Assembly: GCF_040581485.1 (NCBI RefSeq)
Contig: NC_090132.1
Span: 5,901,001-5,965,000, forward strand
DNA: 64,000 nucleotides
Source of the DNA: Linepithema humile
Lineage: Eukaryota > Arthropoda > Insecta > Hymenoptera > Formicidae
Direction: 5' to 3'
This document shows, in pieces, positions 50,907 to 62,266 of the stretch (positions are counted from its first letter, which is position 1; each line of letters starts with the position of its first letter). The translations under genes and the position numbers were made by a program. Under the pieces are notes generated by a model, which searched no databases, was not told where the DNA came from, and was given only the letters and a program-made list of their open reading frames with translations.

Positions 50907-53900
50907 CTAACGAAATATTACAACGACGGACGGCCGAACGCACTCGTGTGCCGGTGGTGTCTGGACCGAGCCGCGTGCGTGTTTCGCGAGAACGATGCGC
51001 GCCTGTGCACGATTGCGTATGGATGTGTGCGTGTCTCCACCGCCTAAGCGGATACGCGGAAAACGAGCTCGTAGATGGATAAATACTAAAACGTCAGTAA
51101 CTCACGATCAGCCTCGACTCTCTTCCACCTTCCGTCTCGTCCGCCGCCTCACCGTGCGCCCATCGCCGCGCTTTGTATGCAACGGTATAGGCGTTGCGCT
51201 CGTCCTGCAGGATGTACATCTAGATCAATACCATTGGAAATTATCCAAACAAATTATCGATAGAGCGAAAAAAAACCCAGAGCCCGCGCACCGACCGACC
51301 GACCAACCGAACGAACCGAACGAGGCGCTACATCACGCATACGAGGGTGGCAGGGAGGAAAAGAGGACGATAGAGAGAAAGAGAGAAAGCCCGGCGTTGC
51401 GCCGAGAGACAAGAAAGAGAGAGACAAGAAGCGTATTAAAAAATAAAAAATTGCCGTACATTTTTCAGGCATTAACGTGTGCGTGGGTGGGTTGGGTCGG
51501 TCGCTGGACAGAGAGGGGCTAGTGGGGTCGGGATGGCGAGGGCCCTTAAGGGGGGAAGTGGGACGCGGGGGTGACTAGCCCCCGATCGCCGCGTACGAGA
51601 GGGGAGAGAGGATATCTACGTGCATGTCTCCTCCCGATTGGCCTGCCAAAGCTCCCCCGAAGCCAATTCACGGGGCGCGTGTTTAGTGCAATTTTTCAAA
51701 ATTAACTAATGTTCGACAGCCATGCCGTCGACGACTTTCGGAACGCACGTTGTCCCTTCGTCCTTCGCCCTTCCGCCGCGTAACATTAATCACTCTTAAT
51801 TATCGCGAAATACCAGACGCATCGTGTCTTTTTTTATCTCAAGCTCCAATCATTGCTTTACAATTATGCGTTTTAAATTGTTGAAACTCGGAAGATATGT
51901 AACTTTATAAGATACCAGTTCGATTTTGAGAAGTATTAAAATTTTAAATTTTTCGCACAAACATACCATTTCTTCTACAATATAATGTTTCCTCCACTTC
52001 CATAGGAATTCTGTATATAGATTTAATTTGTATTCAAAAAATTTTTATTCGCTGTTAAAAATTACTTTAATTCATAATTTTATCGCTTCTGTAGAATCGA
52101 TTTTGTAGAAAATTTTCTTGCTCTGAATTAAACCTTGTAATTAGGGTATATCTTCCTAAATGCACGCCGGTTGGCAGAGTCGCAGGGTGGAAAGACGGTC
52201 GAGGCAGAATTTTGCATTGTTCCCGCCGAATGCCGTCCGCGGTCCCCGCTTTTCGTCGCGTTTGGCGCCCGGCGTAAAAATTACGTCGACTAGAGTTTAT
52301 TTGTCCGGAAATGGCGGTGCCCCGGGGGTGGTGCTTGCACGGTTATAGGTGCGGGGCAGAAAAAAAGGGGACTGGCGGTAGGTGGAGGCAAGAGGGAGAC
52401 GGAGCGCGCGGGTGGGAGCGAGAGAAAGGCACGTACGTACCTACCTACCGGCGTGGTTGATGTATTGCGTATTATTTGTGTGTTGTGTTCGTTGCTGCAT
52501 TGCGCGCTTTTTTCTGCTCCCACCGCCTATTATTTATTAGCACTAACGTGCAATTGTATTGATCTGCAATATACCACCCGCACCCGGCCCCACCCACGTC
52601 CCGATGGATTTTTTCCTCTTTTCGAGAATGTATCCGGACTTTGCCGGGGGATGGAAGTTTGCTACGATTGGCCCGGCGTGATGGAACAACCGCTGATGCT
52701 ACACTTTGTTGTGCCGGCATGTCACGTAATTTTATTTTGCCTTCTTGAATGCCGCGATTGAATCTTCCTCCGGGCTCTTTGTTTTTGCACGTTGCGACGG
52801 TATTGCACGGTAAAAATTTGGCGATACTTATTTTTTTGTGGTACCGGCGCTTTCCTGCCGGTGAGAGAGAATACCGAATACATTGTTGCTGCTTCGAGCC
52901 CTGCGGTTACGGTTCGGCTGCAGTTTTGGTTTATGGATATTTCGAGTTAGATGATATCACACAGTTCTGGAAATCCGTGGACATGGTTTCGTATATTTGA
53001 TTTATGAAAATATAATATTATTTGTGTAAAAATATTAGGCGCGTGTACATTCCATCTCGTGAGATGCATCTCTCATCATAAATAATTTTTCAATAAATTT
53101 AAAAAAAAAAAGAGCAAGTTATATGTTTAATTTAAATGTCTAAGATGCGCGGACAATCAAAAAGATGAGAATAGATATAATTATTATTCCTCATCATAAT
53201 ATTGACGTAAATTGAAAGCAATAAACTTCTTGCCGCACGATAAGATTCATTAACGTTAGCGAGAAAGTTACTACTGTCATTGTAATTAACTATTATCCGT
53301 CTTCTATTACACTTCTATTGTATTTCAAGATTTTCCGCATCTTGCGGATCTTACGTCATTCGTAAAGTCTCGCGTGATCAGTAAAAGCTGCGTGAAAGGA
53401 ACCTCCTTGTTAACGCGATTCGCAATCGTAGAAGTTGCACGCACGTTCCTCGAAGCAACGGTAAAAATATGCGAATGTTCATACATCCGCGTGCGTGCCG
53501 CTATGCCATATCAAAGTAAATCTACCCGGTGAGCATCGCCGGGGCTATTATATCGTCATCATAACGATATAACGCGAAATCAACAGGGTAACGATATACA
53601 CCGGGTCCCGCGTGGCGAAATACAATAGCCTCCGCATGCGACCCCTCCCCCTCACGCCACACTTCCCCCAACCCCCATTACCAAAGACCCCCTCGTTCCC
53701 CCCTGCCATGCCGAAACGGCCGACTGCTAGCCCGCGAAACTGACCGTGCGGCGGACCAGTCGCGTTGCGTTGCGTTGATGTAACTAAATGATTGGGTAAA
53801 TGATTCCACAGCGTGCCGCGAGTAATTGAGTGGTGCTGGTGTGGGCGATGACTGCCAGAGAGCGTCGCCGCGGTCGTGTGAGTGCACGCACACGGCCGCG

Positions 53901-54559
53901 CAAATCCACCGGGTGTTCTCGAAATGTGCAAGCAAATGATTTCGCACGATGTACCCCCGTTTGCCGGAAATGATGATGGAGGGACGCGGTACCTATTCGT
54001 ACTTTGGTGACAAGGCCATTAAAACGAGACTCGGAATCAGGTATAGGCTCGGAAGGGTCGGCGATGATGAAATGCAGTTTATTATTACGAGAATGACGCG
54101 TCCCCGTTCGTCTAAATATGTGAGCTTTAGTTAACAATATTCTGATAGTAGTTATACTATTTCACGCAACATTATGCAAATTATTCAGCGATTATCTGTG
54201 CAATATTTTGCACATTTAGAAAATGTATTCGAATTAAAAAATGACCGAGCCAATATGAATGTTACTCAAAGAGTATCCAATGATGTTCAGAATACTCGAA
54301 GAGAGCAAAAAATAAAACACAAGATGTAGGAGTAAGATTGAAGGGAAATCAGTAGAATCTGCCGCTGGATCATTTCTTTCATTCATTAATCTATTAATAG
54401 AGATCATTGTCAACCGCATAGCACACGAAATATCTCACATCTGCGAAAAAATTCGATACATTCTGTGCTCGTAGCAGATAACAATCTGGAAACCGCGTCT
54501 TCGAGGCGAGACTCGCAATAGGCGCGCATCATCCCTCGCCTACCGATGAATGGCCCGCA
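50907..54559. other. Noncoding; mixed sequence
   Basis: 51000-51660 is GC-rich with CCGA and G-rich runs. 52160-52990 has open frames without domains. No gene supported. Confidence 0.5.
51291..51325. repeat. CCGA-type tetranucleotide repeat
   Basis: Starts as pure CCGA units and decays into CCAA and ACGA variants. Confidence 0.8.
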
Positions 54560-55258
54560 ATGATCCGCGCGTTCTTCATGACACACATTTCCAGGTCACC
54601 CAGTGGACACGGGCATACCGAGCGGATAGCGCCTCGCTGGTGCCGGCTCGCGCCGCATACGCGTGCGTCCGCGTGTACACGCGCGTGCAGGCTGTATGGT
54701 TGCGCGGCACGCGCGCCCCACGGCAATGACGAGTCATCCACGCTAGAACACCTCGCCTCTGGTCCGCTCTCTCGCCACCTCTGTCCCGCACGCGAGTTTC
54801 TCTCGCTCCTCGCTGATTCTCCGCGCGTCGCGCGTCGCGCCCTCGCTCTCCGTCGCGCTGCCGCTGAATCCCGCGTGCTGGACCGTCGGACTCTGTCGGC
54901 CGTACGCTGCGAATATGTGAAAGTGCGCGGCCGTGTGCGTGCGAACGTAGGCCGCGGTCGTGTCATGATTTCGCGTTTGTTTACGCGCGTTCTCTCTCTT
55001 TCGAACGGGATCATCTCCGTCATTCGCGCGCTCTTGTGCTACTACCGGCTCTCGTTCTCACTCTCGCTCGCGCTGCGGTCGGGTGTTGGCAAATTTGCGT
55101 GGCCGCGGGGATATGTTTTCGTTTCCAATGATTTATGCCGGCAAATGGGTCGCGCGCGCGTGAAAGTGTCATGCTGGGCGTTATCGATGACAGCTATCGA
55201 TGGGACGCTCGAGTGCGCTTCTCGCAAGAATGCGGCCTCAGGGGGAATTAGAATTTAG
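54560..55258. promoter_or_regulatory. CpG-rich, low-stop block (promoter-like), no convincing gene
   Basis: CpG dinucleotides are very dense (for example repeated CGCGCGTCGCG near 54822). A 232-codon ATG frame spans the block on the plus strand while a 164-codon frame covers part of it on the minus strand. Both peptides are arginine/serine/alanine-rich with no domain, which is what low-AT DNA gives by lack of stop codons. Such islands often mark transcription starts in insects, so this is a plausible promoter region, but I see no TATA or clear initiator to fix a start. Confidence 0.25.
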
Positions 55259-57333
55259 AGTATCATTTTGAAAACTGTGATTGGAAAATCAAAACAAATT
55301 ATGTAGAATTTGTTAGAATAATATTCAACAAGTAGAACATCAATATCGTTATTATGTACGGAATAAAAAGCAGATGAAGACGTGGCATTAATGAAAAGAT
55401 CACAGCCAGTAAAAGAACAATAATCAACTAACAATATAATGACTATTGATTTCTCACGTTTGTTAGGATTACAATTATCCTAACAATTGTACTAACAAGT
55501 CGCCCTCGTATAAGAGCCAGAAGTGAAGAAAAGATATATCTCAGATACAGATGAACAGCATTCGATAATACAAGTTATACAATGAATGCTATTTTTGAAT
55601 GATCAGTGTCAGTTGATTTTTCGACGATGTACCTTGCCCGCAACTCCGAAGCGAGGGTTGATTATCGCTCCTGGATACGTTTCAGCTACCCCAGCAAAGA
55701 CAACCCGCTGAATGGATCACGAAAAGCGTTTCAGGCAAGTGACAGTACCAACAAAAAATGAAATCGAGTTCCGCCTGACAGAAGTGGGGTTCGTAATTTA
55801 AAAAACAATGGACGCTAAGGCACAATGAGGCCAAATGAGATAGGGGATGGTTCGTTGGAAAGAGAGCGTGAGGTGCCAGAGGATGAGAGATGAAATCCTA
55901 TACTGAACAAGGGGAAGGTGGGGATATAGGTGGTCAGGGTAGTATTCTAGCGAAAAGTTCAAACAGTACCCGAGTCTGAACAGAGAAGCCGATCTTAGAA
56001 ATGCATTGATCTTATTAATGTTGCTAGTCTTGTGAAATAAAACTTATCAATGATAGTTTATCCTAATTGTTTAATACTAGGATTATAAATCCATACGGAA
56101 ATTCGCTTTTTCCGCATTTTATAACCGTTTTGATTATTAAATCAAGATAAAAATATAACATCCTTAGATATTGTCAAATATGATGACGCGATAATATTGC
56201 AAATTATCTTTAAAGCGAATTCTAATGTATATATAGAAGGAAGAAATCTGAATTATTAACAATTATTGGTATCTATTCATATAAGTAGTAACAATCGTTA
56301 AATAAGTATTTTAATTGATTGAATTTCTCCGCTAAAAGGATCGAACGTATCAACTTTCTTTCGTCAAGATACTTGATGCGCGATTCAAGAAGGGGTTTGT
56401 ATTCATCACTAGCAGCTCCTATCGATTGTTGGTCTAATTGTGTTACTGTGAATGTCCGATTCACCCAGCGGACCCCAACGTTGGTCAGAGACGAACCGAA
56501 ATACGGCTCCCGTATTCTGACGGGCAAAAAGAGTGGTTCGCATATTTTTTAACGTCGACGTAACGTCCTGAAAATTAATGTAACTTTTATCCGTCAAACC
56601 AGAAGTCAGTCGTCGTGCGGCAAACGCCGTGAGTGTTTCTAAAAAATGAAGGAAATGACAATTTCGTGCTATGGAAATAAACTTTCATTCGATTTTCACG
56701 CTAGATATAACACATGAATGCGGGAATGACGATCTTTACCATTATTACCATAGAATTCAACTTGTGAAATATTTCGAATACAAAATGCACATTTATAAAT
56801 GTGCGACGAGGTGGTATATATACCGTGTGAAAACGAAATTGCATGTATAATATTGCGAAAAATTAGGCTGTGTTGAATAAAGTTTAATTTAATTGCTGTG
56901 GTCTTTTCTTCTTTCTCTCTCAATATTATCTACAATAAACTCAAATAAATTCTGAAGATTGAATACAAAGATTGTGCAAAAAAGTACTATTAATAACATT
57001 ATACATATATTTTATTTATAAAAAGAATCAATATGTAATAGAAATATTTAAAACGAAAGAATATATTATTTTAAACTCATAGTTGAAAGTTTTTATTCTT
57101 TGAAGGTGCATTTTCGCGATGGTAACTTGTTAACGAATTAATCCAACTTTCGCGTGGTTTGAAAACGCGTAGCTGCCAAGTATTAACTGGTCATAGTCCT
57201 TTTTTCGCCTCTTGCGATCGTACCTGACCTATTACGCGCGACGAACTCGATAAAACCCGCCTATTTGTTCCTTTGTGGCCGGAAGGCAACTGGATACGCA
57301 GTTAAATAATAAAGCAGACAGCAGTCGCTCCGC

Positions 57334-57500
57334 TAATTAACAATACCTTTACGTTGCTGCTAATTGCGCTTTACTTTGTTATATTACATTTTAAGTGCGC
57401 GCTACGTCGAGAATTACGCACTCGTCCGTGCGTTATTATAGTCATTTGCATAATGAATGAAGGCTTTCGTTAATTAGCGCCATAATCGCGCGATGCAAAT
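57334..57500. promoter_or_regulatory. POU octamer and homeodomain motif cluster
   Basis: TAATTA occurs at 57334 and 57471, TAATTG at 57361, and two perfect octamers occur in opposite orientation, ATTTGCAT at 57444-57451 and ATGCAAAT at 57493-57500. POU and homeodomain factors often share enhancers. No exon call is made here, although a GCG|GTAAGT donor on the minus strand lies next to it (57518-57519). Confidence 0.33.
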
Positions 57501-60500
57501 GCGAGATTGGACGACTTACCGCCTCGAATATTAATATGCGTCGATTCAGCGAACGTCCTTGGAAACGCTGGCATAAGTATCTGCATAATCGGCATTCAGT
57601 TTCGCTTTATTGAGTATGAATATAACGCACTAAATACCGTCGCATAATAACTATAATAAATTTCTACCGCGACCAAATGAGAACGACTGGAATAAAGTTT
57701 TCCATTGCGCGAAGTTGATGTCGCGAACTTTGCGATAGCTGCAAAATTATTTTGCACGACGATTACGGACGAGAGCCGGATTTGCTTGCGCAAAAGTTTG
57801 CGATATCAGTCACATCGATGGCTAAATCCTAAACATTCGTTTTCTCCTTTTCAATAGCCGTCGCGCCTTTTCGCGTCTCGCCACGCACACACGAACGCTT
57901 TCTTCCGACGACAAAACGCAGCGTCGCGCTCAGAGCGTGCCGCGCAGCGACGGCCGTCACTATGCAAAAAGGGCTTGTCGCAATAAAGGTGTGAAGGAAG
58001 CAAAACTTCCGTGAAAAATCGTACGCGAGGATAATGTATACCGGGCGCGCGCTATCGACTCTGCCAGGCTGCTATCTTTAGGTTGGCGATGTTGCAGAGG
58101 ACCCTCTGTCCTCCGTCGCCCGTGCACAGGCCGTACCTCAAATGACTCACGCAAAAGTAAATTATACATTGAAAGGGTTTAATATAATGAAACGCTCCAT
58201 ATGCATGAGAGGCCGGCCTGCCGCTTTGCCGCACCACGACACCACGGTGCTTCGCGTTTCTCTGCGTGCCACTGACGTATCGTGAGTTCGATGAGCCCAG
58301 ATCGAACGTTTCTACGAGCCGAATAATGGCGCTCGCACGCCGACGGGCTGAAAAAAAAAGGAGAGTATAATTTAGTCGCCATAACCGAGGCTGTCGTTGC
58401 GTCGGCGATTGGCGTACGCGGACTTTTTTTATCGCAAACGGCGCGCAAAGGCTTTTCGCCTCGATATACGGTTAATGCATTTTTGCAACATCCATGCGCG
58501 TTAATAGCGTCATTATGGCTGTTATTATTGGCTTTATTAAACTGACTGCGATATCGACGATTTTTTGCAGCGCTAAAAAATTGTGGAGCGCCGTGTACTT
58601 TTAAAAATGCTTGTTATCAGCGACAATTAAAATGATTTTTATTGTACTGTAACGCTAACTGCCGTGGCGACCAAATAACGAATTATGAGAGAAGAAATTA
58701 CGGAAAACAGGATGTACACTGTTGCATTTATGTTCGATCTTACGTGTCAGCCATCTCTCGGGATTCGAGTTTGCCAAGCTGAGCGGACATCGAATGGACT
58801 TGACGGTACTTACGGTAAGAAAGGGTGCGATCGGAAGAATGGGGTGAGAAGCGAAGGGGTGAGAAAGCGGAATGCAGCGCATGAAGCGCCGTTGGCGGTT
58901 GCGGATAGGACTACGGATCGTAGTGCGGGTGGCTTAGTTGCAGGGGACGAGCGGAAAGCATCAAAAGCAATGTTTGGTGGCGCTATAATGAAATGAATTT
59001 ATGCAGAGCCGTAATGCTTGAATATTTAGCAACCCTCTTCTGGTTCTGTTCCTGGCCGAGCCGTCACCCTAGCCGCTATACCGTATTCGAATTAAATTCG
59101 ACCACTGGACGTCTATTACAAGGATCAGTCAAACCTTACTCAGCGTCAGGACACTTTTGCAAAATATTTCTAAAACGGTGTTTTAACGCTAGTTTCAGCA
59201 CGCGTCACATTTCCTACATTATTTGAGAAACTATATTTGCCACTATAGGAATTCTAAAAAAAGCAGAGAATAGACTTTATTTCGAGATTTATATTCTTAT
59301 TTGGAAATGAATATGTTTTAGGGAAGCCTCAAGATATCGACTACAATCCAAAAGTTTTGAATTATCGCCAGCCGAAAGTTTAAAGAATGCGCGTCTAATT
59401 TCCAAGCTAGCAAACTCTCCAAGTAGAAACTATGCCTAACGATTTTCCCGCAATTTATGCGCGGCGACTAGATTAGGCGAGAACGGTGAAAAGTATGATC
59501 TAATTTCGCGCGAAACGGCCACCTGTACGTGATATGTAAATTATCGGCTTAACGTAAATTTGATGAGATCGAATTTTCCAACCTAATAACATTCTGTTGT
59601 CTTAAAATCATAATCAATTTATAAAAACGAACGGATAAGATAATATTCCTGTTTGAAATAAACAAATCTCTGATTAACGGAAAAGTATGTTAATTTAACA
59701 GTTTTATTTTATTTTGCATTCTACTGTAAAGATTATTTCAAAATTCTGAAATTATCATTGAGAATTGTGCGTTGAAAAATTCGTATAATCTATTTACTGA
59801 AGCTCTTTGCAAGTTGGTAGAAGTATAATAACTTCATATATGCGACCAATGTCAGCACAAAACGCGGAAGTAATTACATGCACGTTGAGGCTGACAACTG
59901 CCCTTTTTTTTTTCACTGAACAAAAAGATAACTGACGAAAAATAAAATTTGAAAATTATCCGAGAAGATTTATTGCTCGCGCTGAAAGAGACTTGTATCA
60001 GGCTCGAAATTGTTTTTCATGATCAAAACTCCGATTTGCGATAATGCGAGTGTATAAGCGATTATCTCGAGCATATGGAGATATACCGAAGCATTTTATC
60101 ATGTACGTACACGATGCGCAAATCGCGCGTCATCATAAAACTAACCGATTGACTAACTAACCGCGCGTGCAAATATGCAATTAACGACGATTTTCGGGTA
60201 ATTTTGATGAAATTTACGATCGAAGTGATATCTGGATACGTTAACTCCACACACGCATGCATACCATGGCTAATAGGCCGAACATAATTGGCGTAATAAA
60301 TAAGTCATTAACGAGAGCTTTTGCGAGATTATTTAATCAATGAAGGAGGGCTTTCCTTTCGATCGCTCGCGCATTTCCATATAATCGCCGCTTCCGCGCA
60401 CCGCGGAATCACGTGTATATTAATATTCTGGATGCACGCGAGATGCCCAAATATTTTAATCATAGCTAATTGGCGAGTAATAATGGAATTCTGTGGCGGC

Positions 60501-60772
60501 CGCGGCAACGAGGTGCTTCGCGTTCCTTTGCATTCTCACTGTAGGAGCTAAGGAGAGCTTGTCTATTGTCCACGTTCCTACGTGAATTCGGTGCATACAC
60601 TCTGTAGAAGGGAACTTGTTTAATCGCAGCGTTTCAATCGCTCATTGATAGTCAAATAATGCCGCATGATTCCATCTACCATGATTATTAATATCGTCGC
60701 TCCACAGCGATAATCTCGTTCTATATAGCGCTACATTATCTAAATATTTTCCAAGGCCTGAATTTGTGTGCC

Positions 60773-60790
60773 GATATGATCGATATGATC
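60773..60790. repeat. 9-bp tandem duplication
   Basis: GATATGATC occurs twice in perfect tandem. Confidence 0.85.
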
Positions 60791-61464
60791 CGTTTAACAA
60801 CGTGGAAATTACGGACGAAGAGGTCATTCACGTACAGTCCGCTCGAAGCTCTTACATGTGGAAAGCGGCTTGTTCGTGGCGCGCGCGTGCAATCCTCCTA
60901 AATCTTCCAGAGATAACATAGCTAAGCTTTCTTACGCGAGCAGACAGGCGCTTCCTTCCTTAATAATTTTCCTCGAAATTATGAAGTAATAACTGACGGC
61001 GTCGCGTATAATATCTCTATATTTCAGGGCCCATTAGTTTATAATCAACACGTCTGAATAATCCAATGCCGAGATACGCCGCCGCATCCACTAGTGAAAC
61101 GCCCCTTCTTTTGAATATTACTATGTCTAAGCGCCGAAAAGCATGCAAACCTTCGCATGTATCTCGTACTGTCTTACTGATAATTCTGATGTATAGTTCG
61201 GCGTAGAATCGGCGCCCTCAGACTTGGATTTAAGTTTCGATCATATTTTTAGCACTCGTTAATTACACCGTACTAGCATACCAGGGAGCACAATGACTTA
61301 TTGCGTCAATAAACGCCATGTAAATAGATAAATTTCTATAAATATGTAACGGCAAATCAATGTATGTATATATAATACTTCTTTTGCCGTGTCTCGTGAC
61401 AATTTCTGTTCGAATTAAGAGAAAACCGCGTTTTTTGAACCCCTCGTTTACCGTCCATGTATTT

Positions 61465-62266
61465 TCACAACTCCCCGTGCTGTGTCGTTAAACGGAAGCA
61501 GTTGAACAAAATGGAAAAGAACGAAAAATAAGAGAAAACTCGACCGCGAAGAACCGACGTGACATAACTCGCTACAACGATTGTCGACCGGTTAAGCCAG
61601 ACTTGCGGCACGGTTATCGAGGAACTTAATCCTTCTCCCTTCGCCCGGATCACACGGCCGGCGCTCAGCACGTACGCGGAAATTCCGAGATACCGCTTCC
61701 ATCCGGTAGTCGTCGCGGGCCGCACATGCACCAACGACGAGGGTCGGATATCGGGTGTGAGAGAGATGAAGAGCGAGCGTCCTGTCACCGAACGCAGGCA
61801 CCGGCGCCTGTCGGGCAAGACAGAGATGAGACGACGCGGATGGAGGTGGCCGCGACAGAGGCGGGAAGAGAAAAACGCAGCTGGTTCGATCGCTGGAATC
61901 GCAGCCAGTTCGTAATGAAAGGTGAACGGAATTGGACCCCCTGGAGCCGGAGAGTCGGAGCGCCGAGTGAATATAATTAGAGGATTGGGGCCAGGGGGGG
62001 AACGCGCGGGGTATGACGTAATCAAAGGGTGGACATGAACGTAGAGGGGAACGACACGGCGGGTTTCGCGGGACCAGATCGGCGAGGAACGACGGCAGGG
62101 GTCGGCCTGGAAGAGGTGGAGGTGGCGTTGCCACCGGTAGAATAGAGTAGGTGGACGCGCAGGAGGAGAAGAGGGCATTGCAAATTATCATTCGACCAGC
62201 GAAGCGAGGGTCCAACTGAACTGGACCGGCAACAACTTGATACCGACGTCCACACCGCGTGGCCAA
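61465..62266. other. GC-rich, low-stop block with overlapping ORFs, no convincing gene
   Basis: Two long frames overlap on the minus strand (237 codons at 61465-62178 and 224 codons at 61592-62266), with shorter ones on the plus strand. Both minus peptides are rich in Pro, Ser and Arg and show no domain, signal or catalytic motif. The plus strand of 61970-62180 is purine-rich (long G and GA runs), which removes stops on the minus strand. I regard these as composition artefacts. A real 5' exon within the block cannot be excluded. Confidence 0.3.

Larger units (their letters stand above)
55259..61464. other. Noncoding; mostly AT-rich
   Basis: A small perfect stem-loop (GTTAGGAT with ATCCTAAC) sits near 55464-55486. 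The POU/homeodomain cluster is described separately. No gene supported. Confidence 0.5.

Noticed and set aside
55398..55409. TCACAGCCAG resembling the miR-2/13 family core
   Set aside because: Only about 10 nt match and no hairpin forms around it.
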